Shown: positions 52,708-62,242 of the stretch, one piece after another
Numbering within the stretch: position 1 is the stretch's first letter
How the letters are laid out: every line of letters begins with the position of its first letter
NCBI RefSeq assembly: GCF_002860165.1
Contig: NZ_PGUZ01000023.1
Span: forward strand, 1 to 64,000
From: Bacillus sp. V3-13
GTDB lineage: Bacteria > Bacillota > Bacilli > Bacillales > Cytobacillaceae
Direction of reading: 5' to 3'
DNA length: 64,000 nucleotides
Program-made: the position numbers and the translations under genes
Notes under the pieces: model-generated
Seen by the model: the letters and a program-made list of their open reading frames with translations, nothing else
The model's database searches: none
Told to the model about the DNA's origin: nothing

Positions 52708-52731
52708 AAGGAGGGGAAACCCTTCTTTTTT
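52708..52731 (+). terminator. Terminator within the khpA-ylqD gap
   Basis: Arms AAGGAGGG (52708-52715) and CCCTTCTT (52720-52727) with one G-U pair, GAAA loop, then a T run to 52731. It lies about 95 bases before ylqD and is preceded by a possibly folded region (52590-52705), so it could be a conditional terminator. The 237-base gap holds no gene I can support. Confidence 0.75.
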
Positions 52732-52825
52732 TATACGTATAAGATTTGAATCTGGTTGGCGTCCGCAGTTTAGTTTCAGGATGGAAATAGCATAGATGGA
52801 CAAAAAGTGATCGGAGGTCCACTGC

Positions 52826-53218
52826 ATGAAAATACTCCAAACTGTTGTGGTCAAGCAAGTTTTAACCGATAAAAGCAAAACGGTTCTTTTTGAGAAATAC
52901 CAGGCAAGCAAAAACCAGTTCCAAAAGGAGTGCGACCAGCTGCGCTTTGAATTAAAAAAGCTGGAACGGTCTAAAAAGTTTCAAACAGACAGCCTGAATA
53001 AGCATTTTGAACGGGAAATCCAGCTGCGCCAGGAAAAAATAAAGCTCCTTGATTTCCAAATGGAACAATTACATATGCTACCTTTAGGCTGTGAACTAAA
53101 GGAAAAGGAAGTACAGGCAATTGTTGAGATCCATGAAGGAGACAGCTGGGAGGACATCCTTCATGGAAAGACGATTTTGGTTAAGGATGGAATCGTAGAA
53201 GAAATACGCGAAAGGTGA
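52826..53218 (+). CDS. ylqD: YlqD family protein of unknown function
   Basis: A 130-residue soluble protein. Residues about 20-85 are a highly charged coiled coil ([23 protein letters not shown]), followed by a small beta-rich C-terminal domain with [12 protein letters not shown]. No function is established for the family as far as I know. GGAGG precedes the ATG by seven bases or so. It sits between khpA and rimM among ribosome genes, and its stop overlaps the ribosome binding site of rimM. Confidence 0.88.
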   Translation: MKILQTVVVKQVLTDKSKTVLFEKYQASKNQFQKECDQLRFELKKLERSKKFQTDSLNKHFEREIQLRQEKIKLLDFQMEQLHMLPLGCELKEKEVQAIVEIHEGDSWEDILHGKTILVKDGIVEEIRER

Positions 53219-53223
53219 TGGCG

Positions 53224-53742
53224 ATGGAAAAGTGGTTTAACGTCGGAAAAATTGTGAACACGCATGGAATTAAAGGTGAAGTTCGTGTAATCTCAAGAAC
53301 AGATTTTCCGGAAAAGCGTTATAAACCGGGAAATCGGCTTTACTTGTTTTTGGGGGATGACAAAGAACCGGTTGAATTGACGGTGGCCAGCCATCGTACC
53401 CATAAAAACTTTGATCTGTTAACCTTTGAAGGTTATGAAAATATAAGTGAAGCAGAAAAAATGAAGGGCGGCCTTTTAAAAATTTCCGAAAGCCAGCTCG
53501 GCTCACTTGATGAAGGAGAATTTTTCTTCCATGAAATCATCGGCTGTGAAGTACTGACAACGGCTGGTGAAAAAATCGGCATCGTCAAGGAAATTTTAAC
53601 TCCCGGAGCCAATGATGTTTGGGTTGTCAAAGGCAAAGATGGAAAGGACATCCTCATTCCATATATTGATGATATCGTCAAAGAAGTAGATATAAACGAA
53701 AAAACGATTGTAATCGAGCCAATGGACGGATTGCTGCCATGA
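53224..53742 (+). CDS. rimM: Ribosome maturation factor RimM
   Basis: A 172-residue 30S assembly factor with an N-terminal RimM barrel ([19 protein letters not shown]) and a C-terminal PRC-barrel ([14 protein letters not shown] to the end; [11 protein letters not shown]). The ATG at 53224 is chosen because AAAGGTG (53211-53217) is six bases away; GTG 53215 and ATG 53218 lie inside or touch that site. In the related operon of E. coli, rpsP, rimM, trmD and rplS are also together. Confidence 0.95.
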   Translation: MEKWFNVGKIVNTHGIKGEVRVISRTDFPEKRYKPGNRLYLFLGDDKEPVELTVASHRTHKNFDLLTFEGYENISEAEKMKGGLLKISESQLGSLDEGEFFFHEIIGCEVLTTAGEKIGIVKEILTPGANDVWVVKGKDGKDILIPYIDDIVKEVDINEKTIVIEPMDGLLP

Positions 53743-54482
53743 TGAAAATCGACGTTCTATCGTTGTTTCCGGAAATGTTCAGCGGTGTTTTTGGACATTC
53801 AATCTTGAAAAAAGCACAAGAAAAAAACGCAGTTTCCTTCAACGTTGTCAATTTCCGGGAGTATGCTGACAACAAGCATAAAACCGTTGATGATTATCCG
53901 TACGGGGGCGGAGCGGGAATGGTGTTAAAGCCTCAGCCGATTTTCGATGCCATTACAGCGTTAACGGAACAGGCGGGGGCAGCGAAGCCGAGAATCATTC
54001 TGCTTTGTCCCCAGGGGGAACGCTTTTCGCAGCGGAAAGCGGAGGAGCTATCAAAGGAAGAGCATCTTATCTTTATTTGCGGCCACTATGAAGGCTATGA
54101 TGAAAGAATTCGCGAGCATTTGGTCACCGATGAGATTTCGATCGGTGATTACGTGCTGACAGGAGGGGAACTTGGTGCGATGGTTGTAATTGATAGCGTT
54201 GTCCGCCTCTTGCCCGATGTCCTTGGCAGCGCAGAATCGCATCAGCACGATTCATTCAGCACGGGTTTCCTGGAACATCCGCACTATACGAGACCAGCTG
54301 AATTTCGCGGCTTAAAGGTTCCCGATGTTCTGCTCTCCGGGGATCATAAGCGAATTGAGGAGTGGAGAACGAAGGAATCGTTGCGGAGAACTTATTTGCG
54401 CCGGTCAGACTTGTTGGAAAAAGCAGAACTCTCCGATGAGCAGAAAAAATTGCTTGCCGAAATTGTAGAAGAGCGGGAATAG
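53739..54482 (+). CDS. trmD: tRNA (guanine37-N1) methyltransferase TrmD
   Basis: A 247-residue SPOUT methyltransferase making m1G37 in tRNA, which prevents frameshifting. [42 protein letters not shown] and [12 protein letters not shown] of the trefoil knot are visible. The start is ATG 53739 or ATG 53742, both overlapping the rimM stop; the ribosome binding site is weak. Confidence 0.95.
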   Translation: MMKIDVLSLFPEMFSGVFGHSILKKAQEKNAVSFNVVNFREYADNKHKTVDDYPYGGGAGMVLKPQPIFDAITALTEQAGAAKPRIILLCPQGERFSQRKAEELSKEEHLIFICGHYEGYDERIREHLVTDEISIGDYVLTGGELGAMVVIDSVVRLLPDVLGSAESHQHDSFSTGFLEHPHYTRPAEFRGLKVPDVLLSGDHKRIEEWRTKESLRRTYLRRSDLLEKAELSDEQKKLLAEIVEERE

Positions 54483-54485
54483 CTA

Positions 54486-54514
54486 TTGCGATAGCACTCT
54501 ATTTATGTTATGAT
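54486..54514 (+). promoter_or_regulatory. Promoter for rplS
   Basis: TTGCGA (54486-54491), 17 bases, extended -10 TGTTATGAT ending at 54514. It starts three bases after the trmD stop. Confidence 0.7.
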
Positions 54515-54520
54515 ATTTTT

Positions 54521-54619
54521 TGTGACTTGGGCATGAATTCATGTTTACGGTCTGGATAACGGTGTTCCGCTGCAGCAGAAAAAGTCGTGCAAGAGCATCT
54601 GTGGGAGGAGTTGAAAACG
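54521..54619 (+). promoter_or_regulatory. Probable ribosomal protein L19 leader
   Basis: The roughly 100-base transcribed leader of rplS from its own promoter. An L19 autoregulatory leader is known in Bacillota, and the position fits, but I identify it by place and length, not by checking the covariance model. It holds GC-rich segments such as CCGCTGCAGCAG that could pair. Confidence 0.5.
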
Positions 54620-54964
54620 ATGCAACAATTAATCGAAGAAATCACAAAAGCTCAGCTTCGTTCTGATCTGCCAGCGTTCCGTCCCGGCGATACTGTACGT
54701 GTGCACGTTAAAGTTATCGAGGGAACCCGCGAACGTATTCAGATTTTCGAAGGTGTTGTGATTAAGCGTCGTGGTGGTGGAATCAGCGAAACATTTACAG
54801 TACGTAAAGTTTCTTACGGTGTAGGTGTAGAGCGTACATTCCCTGTCCATACACCAAAAATTGCGAAGCTTGAAGTTATTCGCCGCGGTAAAGTACGCCG
54901 TGCTAAACTTTACTACTTGCGCAACCTGCGTGGTAAAAAAGCTCGTATTAAAGAAATCCGATAA
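54620..54964 (+). CDS. rplS: 50S ribosomal protein L19
   Basis: A 114-residue protein at the subunit interface. [39 protein letters not shown] and AKLYYLR near the C terminus are diagnostic. The ATG at 54620 follows GGGAGGAG; upstream in-frame codons belong to the leader. Confidence 0.97.
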   Translation: MQQLIEEITKAQLRSDLPAFRPGDTVRVHVKVIEGTRERIQIFEGVVIKRRGGGISETFTVRKVSYGVGVERTFPVHTPKIAKLEVIRRGKVRRAKLYYLRNLRGKKARIKEIR

Positions 54965-54974
54965 TAGTATGATG

Positions 54975-55004
54975 AAAGGAGCTTGGTTGAACAAGCTCCT
55001 TTTT
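54975..55004 (+). terminator. Terminator after rplS
   Basis: Arms AAAGGAGCTTG (54975-54985) and CAAGCTCCTTT (54992-55002), loop of six, T5 tail. Confidence 0.9.
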
Positions 55005-55141
55005 CATAGGCTTTAGCTCCATGTCAAATGGCAATGATATAAATCATGATAAAAATGTATTGATTCGTGTTTATTTGCAGCATCTTTTGTAAAATAAAGC
55101 TATGCAGTTATATTTTAAGGTGCAGGAATGGTGGGGAACTA

Positions 55142-55693
55142 ATGACAAAGCAAAAAAACGAATTTTGGGAATGGACAAAGGCACTGTTTATTGCAGTTGC
55201 ACTTGCCGCCGTCATCCGGTATTTCTTTTTTGCCCCGATTGTAGTTGACGGCTTATCGATGATGCCGACACTGCATGATCAGGACAGAATGATTGTCAAC
55301 AAATTCAGCTATAAGTGGGGAGAGCCTGAACGGTTCGATATTATTGTTTTTCATGCTCCGGAAAATAAAGATTACATAAAAAGAGTAATAGGGCTGCCCG
55401 GTGATCGGGTAGAATATAGGGACGATACTCTCTATATAAACGGCGAACCGTATGAGGAGCCTTATTTGGATACTTATAAGCAGCAGGTCATTGACGGCCC
55501 GTTGACTGATCCATTTACACTTGAAGAAAAAATCGGCCAGGAAACGGTTCCCGAAGGGCATTTATTTGTAATGGGCGATAATCGCCGATTCAGTAAAGAC
55601 AGCCGCCATATCGGAACAGTGCCGATGGAAAAAGTGCTCGGCAACACAAATGTCGTCTATTGGCCGATAGAAGACGTACGTATCGTGAAATAG
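55142..55693 (+). CDS. sip: Type I signal peptidase
   Basis: A 183-residue membrane protease that cleaves signal peptides of secreted proteins. One N-terminal helix (about 12-32) anchors it; outside are catalytic Ser39 in GLSMMPTL, Lys80 in [11 protein letters not shown] and the C-terminal box [11 protein letters not shown]. Only one membrane helix, as in Gram-positive enzymes. The ATG at 55142 follows GGTGGGGA. B. subtilis has no signal peptidase gene at this place, though other Bacillaceae do. Confidence 0.93.
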   Translation: MTKQKNEFWEWTKALFIAVALAAVIRYFFFAPIVVDGLSMMPTLHDQDRMIVNKFSYKWGEPERFDIIVFHAPENKDYIKRVIGLPGDRVEYRDDTLYINGEPYEEPYLDTYKQQVIDGPLTDPFTLEEKIGQETVPEGHLFVMGDNRRFSKDSRHIGTVPMEKVLGNTNVVYWPIEDVRIVK

Positions 55694-55715
55694 ATTGCAG
55701 GGAGGTGTGGCTGCT

Positions 55716-56573
55716 TTGACGATCCAATGGTTTCCAGGCCATATGGCCAAGGCTCGCAGGGAAGTCACAGAAAAGCTCAAGCTGATTGACATTGTTTATG
55801 AACTGGTGGATGCACGTATCCCGTCTTCCTCCCGGAATCCAATGATTGATGAAATTATTCAGCATAAACCGAGGCTTGTTCTTTTAAATAAAGCGGATAT
55901 GGCTGATCCTTCTGTCACAAAGGACTGGATTCAATTTTTTGGAGAACAGGGAGTAACAGCGCTTGCGATCAACTCCCAGGCGGGGACAGGCATGAAAGAG
56001 ATTGTGTCTGCATCGAAAGAGGCGCTCAATGAAAAGTTTGAACGGATGAGAGCGAAAGGCGTTAAAAAACCAAGAGCGATTCGGGCGATGATTGTCGGGA
56101 TTCCCAATGTCGGGAAATCAACGCTTATTAATCGGCTTGCGAAAAAAAATATCGCCAGAACCGGCAATACACCGGGCGTAACAAAAGCGCAGCAATGGAT
56201 TAAGGTCGGTAAAGAACTGGAGCTGCTCGATACTCCGGGGATTCTCTGGCCCAAATTTGAGGATCAGGAAACAGGCCTGAAGCTCGCGGTAACCGGTGCG
56301 ATTAAGGATACAATCCTCAATATGCACGATATCGCGATCTATGCTTTACGCTTTTTAGAAAATTCCTATCCGGCCCGATTGAAGGACCGGTTTCAGCTTG
56401 AAACCATCCCTGAGGATACCGTCGAGCTGCTGAGTGAAATCGGCAGGTTCAGAGGCTGTTTAACGGCTGGCGGAGAAGTTGACTATGACAAGGTTTCCGA
56501 GCTCATAATCAGGGAAATCAGGACAGAACGGCTCGGTCCGCTGACGTTTGAAAGACCTGGAGAATTGCTCTGA
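55716..56573 (+). CDS. rbgA: Ribosome biogenesis GTPase A (RbgA, YlqF)
   Basis: A 285-residue circularly permuted GTPase needed for late 50S assembly (incorporation of L16 and others). The G4 motif NKAD precedes the P-loop GIPNVGKST at 128-136, then DTPG; a C-terminal helical domain (about 200-285) contacts the ribosome. The TTG start at 55716 follows GGGAGGTG by seven to eight bases and gives the family N terminus [15 protein letters not shown]. Confidence 0.95.
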   Translation: MTIQWFPGHMAKARREVTEKLKLIDIVYELVDARIPSSSRNPMIDEIIQHKPRLVLLNKADMADPSVTKDWIQFFGEQGVTALAINSQAGTGMKEIVSASKEALNEKFERMRAKGVKKPRAIRAMIVGIPNVGKSTLINRLAKKNIARTGNTPGVTKAQQWIKVGKELELLDTPGILWPKFEDQETGLKLAVTGAIKDTILNMHDIAIYALRFLENSYPARLKDRFQLETIPEDTVELLSEIGRFRGCLTAGGEVDYDKVSELIIREIRTERLGPLTFERPGELL

Positions 56574-56764
56574 CAAAACAGTTGAAAATGGTCAAGACCA
56601 GGGCTCCTGAAAAGGGGCCTTTGTTTGATATAATGAGGATTCGATCCCTTCGATATAATCGTTTAGCGGGAAAATTTAGCCGCACCTGGTTCTTTCCTGA
56701 AAAACACCTTGATTATGACCAAAAAAATCCGATACATAAAGTAACACGATTGAAGGAGTCGTTT

Positions 56765-57532
56765 ATGAAGAACCTTACGATAGCTGAGATCGAGAAGAAG
56801 CTGTTTCACCTGAAGAAACCGCCAGGATCTTTCATCAATCACCTTAAAGAGGATGATCGTGCCGGTGTCCAGACATTATTGGCAAAATGGCTGCGGCTTG
56901 AAGAGCAAAAAAAATTGGCCCGAAAAAAATTCGCCTTGATGAGTCAACATGAAAAAAGAATACATAGCGAAGGTTTTCAATTGATTGCCGGGATTGACGA
57001 GGTCGGAAGAGGTCCGCTTGCCGGCCCTGTTGTTGCAGCAGCGGTCATATTGCCGGACGATTTTTATTTGCCCGGCATCGATGATTCGAAAAAGCTGACA
57101 GAGCAAAAACGAGAGGAATATGATCAATATATCCGCTCGCATGCACTGAATATCGGGATAGGAAGAATTGAAGCGGAGGAAATCGACCGGATCAACATAT
57201 ACGAAGCGACGAAAAAAGCGATGCTGTCCGCAATCGCGCAATTGAATCCGAAGCCGGATTATTTGCTGATTGATGCGGTCAAGCTTGAAACTCCGTATCC
57301 CTATGACGCGATTATAAAAGGCGATGGCAGCAGTATTTCAATCGCAGCCGCCTCGATCGTTGCGAAGGTGTACAGGGACAGGCTGATGAAAGAGGCGGGC
57401 AAACAATATCCCCACTACCATTTTTCGAAAAACATGGGATATGGCACGAAGGAACATCTCGAAGCGATCCAGACATACGGAATTTCTCCATACCACAGAA
57501 AAAGCTTTGCACCAGTAAGGGACAGGGAATAA
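56765..57532 (+). CDS. rnhB: Ribonuclease HII
   Basis: Removes RNA from RNA-DNA hybrids, including single ribonucleotides. The 255-residue protein has a Bacillus-type N-terminal extension (about 1-70) before the catalytic domain with D78-E79 in GIDEVGRGPLAGP, DSKKL and a later catalytic Asp in LLIDAV. AAGGAG (56753-56758) is six bases before the ATG. The frame is open back to 56582 but no start signal is there. Confidence 0.95.
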   Translation: MKNLTIAEIEKKLFHLKKPPGSFINHLKEDDRAGVQTLLAKWLRLEEQKKLARKKFALMSQHEKRIHSEGFQLIAGIDEVGRGPLAGPVVAAAVILPDDFYLPGIDDSKKLTEQKREEYDQYIRSHALNIGIGRIEAEEIDRINIYEATKKAMLSAIAQLNPKPDYLLIDAVKLETPYPYDAIIKGDGSSISIAAASIVAKVYRDRLMKEAGKQYPHYHFSKNMGYGTKEHLEAIQTYGISPYHRKSFAPVRDRE

Positions 57533-57551
57533 AAAGGAAAGGGGTGACGGC

Positions 57552-59468
57552 ATGGGGCCGGCAAATATAATTCAGTCGTTGTTGAGGCAGGAAACACTAT
57601 CCACACATAAATCGACAAGCTTTAAACCCGGACAAATCTTCCAGGGGAAGGTGATAAAACTTTTTCCAAACCAGACGGCCGAAGTCCTGATCGGCACACA
57701 AAAAGTGATTGCCCAGCTCGAAGCCCCGTTATCCGCCAATGAACGCTATTGGTTTCAGGTCCAGCCCGGTGAAGGGAAAGTACATTTAAGAGTTTTGTTG
57801 CCCGGACCGGATTCCGGGGGACGGACTCCCGCAACGCTGGAAGGAATCTTAAGCAGTCTGTCTCTTCCGGCGACAAAAGAAAACATCGAGATCGTCCGCT
57901 TCTTTTTGAGGGAGCAGCTGCCGATCACCAAAGAAGCCCTAAACAACGCCAGCCAATGGATCAAAGACTCGAAAAACTTTCATGACGGGCTTGAGGCGCT
58001 CAAACAAATGATCGTCAAGGAGCTCCCTTTTGTAAGAGGGGTTTTTACTGCCCTGACCTCCATTCAAAAACATGAACCGCTGCATACAAGCTTGAACAGG
58101 CTGGCAGCCGCATTGGAAAATACAGAGCCTACTCAAGCCAGCCAACAGCTGAAGGCCATCCTTGCGCAACTCGTGACGAACGTAAAAGAAAAAACAGCAG
58201 CAGCCGGGCTCGAGCTGGTCGGCAAAGAGTGGCTGCACGCAAAGAATGATAGCCCGCCAGCGTTCAAAATTTTGCAGGCGGTTGGTATCTTTCCAGCCGA
58301 AGCAACCGAGCAGGAAGTGATCGAAACGGGGCTTGCCGCTTTTGCAAACAAGGCTGCTCCGGCGGGCCAAAGCGCATTCCTGCAAAGAACGATTGCAGTC
58401 GTCAGCGATCTTTACCGGAATCTGCTGGCCAATGATCAGCAAGGGATCAAGGAAGCTGTTGCACAGCTGGAAAAACTGGCTGCCAGCGTCAAGAAGCCGC
58501 TTGATACGAGTTCCCAGCCTGTCAGGCTGCAGAATCTTGTATACGGGCATCTTTCACCGGGACAGCAAAACTTGAAAAATCATGCAAGTTTAATAAGGAA
58601 TATTCTCGATGCCTTTATCCAGACCACTGAACAGCCAGGCGCCGTGAAAGCAGCAGATATTTTAGCCGTATTCTCCGGCGCGAAAAACATGCGAACAGGT
58701 GGGCAGCAGCTTGCCGGGCTGCTCGGCACTGACATAAATAAACTGTCATTACCTTTTTCATTACAAGAAAAGAACTTAATCGAGCAAATAACAGCCGCGA
58801 TCGTCCGCAATTCTCCAAACTGGGAAGAGGGAGATAAAATTGCCCGCCAGCTAAAGGACCTGATTCGGACGATTGGCTTTGGCCACGAATATGAACTGAC
58901 AGAATGGCTGAAAAACCCACATCCGCATGGCCGCGAAAAAATAGAATCATTAAAGCCGCTGCTTCTCCAGTTTTTAAATGAACATCCGCCCGCACCCGTT
59001 AAGGAGGCCGCTGAACATGTATTGAACCGGATCACCGGCTTGCAGGTGCTGGCGCAGGAAGCCGGTCCCCTCCAGCAATTTGTCGTTCAGGTGCCGGTTT
59101 CTTTTTGGGACAGAACGGCGGATTTAACAATGCAATGGAGTGGCAGAAATAATGAGGACGGGTCGATTGACCCGAATTTTTGCAGAGTGTTATTTTACTT
59201 GCAGCTGGAAAATTTGGACGAAACGATCGTCGATATGCAAGTTCAAAACCGTGTCTTAAATCTTACAATCATAAACGGCACATCTGACATAAAAGAGCTC
59301 ACGCAGCCGTTCATCAAGCCATTGAAAACAAAGCTTCAGGAGCTTGACTACCAGCTGTCATCGATTCAATTCGAACAGCCGGGCAAAAAAGACGGGCCCC
59401 AATTTATGAGAAAATCCGGCCCTGTTTTTGATCCGCAGCAATATAAAGGGGTCGATGTGAGAATATGA
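57552..59468 (+). CDS. ylqG: FliK-like protein YlqG
   Basis: A 638-residue soluble protein, rich in Gln, Ala and Leu. The N-terminal region (about 20-85) looks like a small beta domain (GQIFQGKVIKLFPNQTAEV). The middle is helical. The C-terminal region (about 510-615) has the alternating pattern of the FliK hook-length-control C-terminal domain. It is followed, with a four-base overlap, by an FlhB-tail-like gene, the natural partner of FliK, yet no other flagellar gene is near. Function is unknown. AAAGGGGTGA precedes the ATG. Confidence 0.8.
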   Translation: MGPANIIQSLLRQETLSTHKSTSFKPGQIFQGKVIKLFPNQTAEVLIGTQKVIAQLEAPLSANERYWFQVQPGEGKVHLRVLLPGPDSGGRTPATLEGILSSLSLPATKENIEIVRFFLREQLPITKEALNNASQWIKDSKNFHDGLEALKQMIVKELPFVRGVFTALTSIQKHEPLHTSLNRLAAALENTEPTQASQQLKAILAQLVTNVKEKTAAAGLELVGKEWLHAKNDSPPAFKILQAVGIFPAEATEQEVIETGLAAFANKAAPAGQSAFLQRTIAVVSDLYRNLLANDQQGIKEAVAQLEKLAASVKKPLDTSSQPVRLQNLVYGHLSPGQQNLKNHASLIRNILDAFIQTTEQPGAVKAADILAVFSGAKNMRTGGQQLAGLLGTDINKLSLPFSLQEKNLIEQITAAIVRNSPNWEEGDKIARQLKDLIRTIGFGHEYELTEWLKNPHPHGREKIESLKPLLLQFLNEHPPAPVKEAAEHVLNRITGLQVLAQEAGPLQQFVVQVPVSFWDRTADLTMQWSGRNNEDGSIDPNFCRVLFYLQLENLDETIVDMQVQNRVLNLTIINGTSDIKELTQPFIKPLKTKLQELDYQLSSIQFEQPGKKDGPQFMRKSGPVFDPQQYKGVDVRI

Positions 59469-59749
59469 AAAAAAACGGAAAATATGTGAGAACAACCGCG
59501 GTTGCGCTTGGTTACGATCAAAGCAGGCACGACGCGCCAAAGGTATTGGCAAAAGGAAAAGGAAAAGTTGCTGAGAATATTCTTGAAAAGGCAAAGGAAA
59601 ATAATGTGCCGGTCCAGGAAGATCCAAGCCTTGTTGAGCTTTTAAGCGAGCTTGATATTAATGAGCGGATTCCCGAAGAGCTTTACGGAGCTGTCGCCGA
59701 AGTATTTGCCTTCATATACCGGACCGACCGTGCCGCGGGAAATAAGTAA
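59465..59749 (+). CDS. ylqH: FlhB cytoplasmic-domain homologue YlqH
   Basis: A 94-residue protein matching only the C-terminal cytoplasmic part of the flagellar export gate protein FlhB (AVALGYDQSRHDAPKVLAKG, then IPEELYGAVAEVFAFIYR). It lacks the four membrane helices. In an ungapped alignment the self-cleaving NPTH of FlhB is replaced by YVRT, so no autocleavage is expected. It overlaps ylqG by four bases (ATGA) and its stop lies in the terminator stem. Confidence 0.88.
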   Translation: MKKNGKYVRTTAVALGYDQSRHDAPKVLAKGKGKVAENILEKAKENNVPVQEDPSLVELLSELDINERIPEELYGAVAEVFAFIYRTDRAAGNK

Positions 59750-59778
59750 CTCGAACCGAGAAATGGTTCGAGTTTTTT
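59748..59778 (+). terminator. Terminator after ylqH
   Basis: Perfect arms AACTCGAACC (59748-59757) and GGTTCGAGTT (59765-59774), loop of seven, T6. The stem includes the last two bases of the ylqH stop codon. Confidence 0.9.
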
Positions 59779-59897
59779 GTCTTTCACATAAGATTATATT
59801 AGAAGAATTTCTTTTTAAAAGAATAGTAGATTGCCCGCTGATAAAGGTTTATATTTTCCGAATTTTAAAAAGACAGATAATATTTTTGCCATAATGC

Positions 59898-59926
59898 TAG
59901 ACAAGGTATGTGTCATCTAATAAAAT
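59898..59926 (+). promoter_or_regulatory. Candidate sucCD promoter
   Basis: TAGACA (59898-59903), 17 bases, TAAAAT (59921-59926), 85 bases before sucC. TGAAAGCGCAGTCT at 59926-59939 resembles a CcpA cre site with two mismatches to the consensus; a catabolite-control role is possible but weak. Confidence 0.6.
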
Positions 59927-60011
59927 GAAAGCGCAGTCTATTTTTTGAGAGTTTCATATTGAAGCAGGGCGTCTTGACCAGCGCAGCTGCCAGATCAAAG
60001 GAGGATGGGAA

Positions 60012-61169
60012 ATGAATATACATGAGTACCAGGGTAAGCAAGTCCTCAGAAAATACGGGGTATCGGTTCCGAATGGAAAGGTTGCTTTCACAGTAGAAGA
60101 AGCGGTAAAAGCTGCAGAAGAGCTTGGCACTGCTGTCTGCGTTGTTAAAGCGCAAATTCATGCAGGCGGGCGCGGAAAGGCCGGCGGTGTGAAAGTAGCG
60201 AAGAGCCTGGAGGAAGTCCGTACATATGCAAACGAAATTTTGGGGAAAACGCTGGTGACACACCAGACAGGTCCCGGGGGGAAAGAAGTTAAACGTCTGC
60301 TGATAGAAGAAGGCTGCGATATTAAGAAGGAATACTATATTGGTCTAGTATTGGACAGTGCTACTTCAAGAGTCGTATTAATGGCATCTGAAGAAGGCGG
60401 CACTGAAATCGAAGAAGTGGCAGAGAAAACTCCCGAGAAAATTTTCAAAGAGGAAATCGACCCTGTTGTCGGGTTAACCGCATTCCAGGCACGCCGCATT
60501 GCCTTTAATATTAACATTCCCAACGAGCTTGTCGGCCAGGCCGTTAAATTTATGATGGGCCTCTACAAAGCTTTTGTCGAAAAGGATTGCTCAATTGCTG
60601 AAATAAATCCGCTTGTTGTAACAGGTGACGGCAAAGTATTGGCGCTCGATGCAAAATTAAACTTTGATGCAAATGCCTTGTACCGCCAAAAAGATATTTT
60701 GGAATACCGCGATCTCGACGAAGAAGATCCAAAAGAAATCGAAGCCTCCAAATATGACCTTAGCTATATTTCCCTTGATGGAAATATCGGCTGCATGGTC
60801 AACGGGGCAGGATTGGCAATGGCAACGATGGATATTGTCAAGCATTATGGCGGAGATCCGGCCAACTTCCTCGATGTTGGGGGCGGTGCGACAGCCGAAA
60901 AGGTAACCGAAGCTTTTAAAATTATCCTTTCTGATCCAAACGTAAAAGGTATTTTCGTCAATATTTTCGGCGGAATCATGAAATGTGACATTATTGCGTC
61001 AGGCGTAGTTGAAGCTGCAAAGCAAGTAGGCTTGGAAGTTCCTCTCGTAGTCCGGTTGGAAGGAACAAACGTTGATTTGGGCAAGCAGATTCTTAATGAA
61101 TCCGGCTTGAATATCATTGCAGCGGAATCGATGGCTGACGGCGCACAAAAAATCGTTTCATTAGTATAA
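60012..61169 (+). CDS. sucC: Succinyl-CoA synthetase beta subunit
   Basis: With SucD interconverts succinyl-CoA and succinate in the TCA cycle, with nucleotide phosphorylation. The 385-residue protein starts [17 protein letters not shown], has an ATP-grasp domain ([24 protein letters not shown]) and a C-terminal CoA-ligase domain with GGGATAEKV and NIFGGI. AAAGGAGG precedes the ATG. Confidence 0.97.
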   Translation: MNIHEYQGKQVLRKYGVSVPNGKVAFTVEEAVKAAEELGTAVCVVKAQIHAGGRGKAGGVKVAKSLEEVRTYANEILGKTLVTHQTGPGGKEVKRLLIEEGCDIKKEYYIGLVLDSATSRVVLMASEEGGTEIEEVAEKTPEKIFKEEIDPVVGLTAFQARRIAFNINIPNELVGQAVKFMMGLYKAFVEKDCSIAEINPLVVTGDGKVLALDAKLNFDANALYRQKDILEYRDLDEEDPKEIEASKYDLSYISLDGNIGCMVNGAGLAMATMDIVKHYGGDPANFLDVGGGATAEKVTEAFKIILSDPNVKGIFVNIFGGIMKCDIIASGVVEAAKQVGLEVPLVVRLEGTNVDLGKQILNESGLNIIAAESMADGAQKIVSLV

Positions 61170-61191
61170 CGGGAAGAAAGGAGAATGAAAG

Positions 61192-62094
61192 TTGAGCGTA
61201 TTCATAAATAAAGATACTAAAGTAATTGTCCAGGGAATCACTGGTTCAACAGCCCTTTTTCATACAAAACAAATGCTCGAATATGGCACCAATATCGTCG
61301 GCGGTGTTACTCCCGGAAAAGGTGGCAGCGAAGTTGAGGGTGTTCCGGTTTACAATACAGTTGATGAAGCCGTTAAAGCAACCGGTGCAAATGCTTCAGT
61401 TATTTATGTACCAGCCCCGTTTGCAGCGGACGCCATTTTAGAAGCGGTGGATGCAGAGCTCGATTTAGTTATTTGTATTACCGAGCATATTCCTGTCCTT
61501 GATATGGTCAAAGTCAAAAGGTATATGGAAGGCAGGAAAACCCGGCTTGTCGGGCCGAACTGTCCCGGAGTCATTACTCCGGATGAGTGCAAAATCGGGA
61601 TCATGCCCGGCTATATTCATACAAAAGGCCATGTCGGCGTTGTTTCCCGTTCAGGAACTTTAAACTATGAAGCTGTTCATCAGCTGTCCCAGGCAGGCAT
61701 CGGACAATCGACTGCTGTCGGGATTGGCGGAGACCCTGTTAACGGCACGAACTTTATTGATGTGTTAAAGGCGTTCAATGAAGACCCGGAAACATATGCG
61801 GTGATTATGATCGGTGAAATCGGCGGAACAGCCGAGGAAGAAGCGGCACAATGGGCAAAAGCCAATATGACAAAGCCTGTCGTCGGCTTTATTGGCGGCC
61901 GTACAGCACCTCCGGGCAAACGGATGGGCCATGCGGGTGCGATTATTTCCGGCGGAAAAGGTACCGCTGATGAGAAAATCCGTGTCATGAACGAATGTGG
62001 AATCCAAGTCGCAGAGACTCCGTCAGTCATGGGTGAAACTTTGATCAAGGTTCTAAAGGAAAAAGGCCTTTATGACCAATGCAAAACCCATTAA
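61192..62094 (+). CDS. sucD: Succinyl-CoA synthetase alpha subunit
   Basis: The 300-residue CoA-binding subunit. It carries the phosphorylated His247 in GHAGAII, the CoA-binding [15 protein letters not shown], and GPNCPGVI. The TTG start at 61192 follows AAAGGAG (61177-61183) and gives the family N terminus SVFINKDT; the nearby ATG 61185 is in another frame and stops after eight codons. It follows sucC by 22 bases. Confidence 0.96.
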   Translation: MSVFINKDTKVIVQGITGSTALFHTKQMLEYGTNIVGGVTPGKGGSEVEGVPVYNTVDEAVKATGANASVIYVPAPFAADAILEAVDAELDLVICITEHIPVLDMVKVKRYMEGRKTRLVGPNCPGVITPDECKIGIMPGYIHTKGHVGVVSRSGTLNYEAVHQLSQAGIGQSTAVGIGGDPVNGTNFIDVLKAFNEDPETYAVIMIGEIGGTAEEEAAQWAKANMTKPVVGFIGGRTAPPGKRMGHAGAIISGGKGTADEKIRVMNECGIQVAETPSVMGETLIKVLKEKGLYDQCKTH

Positions 62095-62182
62095 GTCTTC
62101 ACTCGAGCGCAGTAAAAAGCATCCGGGCTTGCAGCGGAGATACCATGGCTGATTGCTAAAATTTAGGTTTATTAATCTTTCA

Positions 62183-62206
62183 AGTCCCTCTTTTTGAAGA
62201 GGGACT
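62183..62206 (+). terminator. Terminator after sucCD
   Basis: Perfect 10-base arms AGTCCCTCTT (62183-62192) and AAGAGGGACT (62197-62206), loop TTTG, tail ATTTCCC. The tail is weak, so read-through to dprA is possible. Confidence 0.75.
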
Positions 62207-62242
62207 ATTTCCCATATTCATAAAATACTTAGGAGGATTATA

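Noticed and set aside
56582-56764. 61-codon N-terminal extension of rnhB
   Set aside because: No ribosome binding site at 56582, while AAGGAG lies six bases before the ATG at 56765 and the family length fits.
62095-62242. Riboswitch or small gene between sucD and dprA
   Set aside because: Only an ordinary hairpin terminator and the dprA ribosome binding site are visible.
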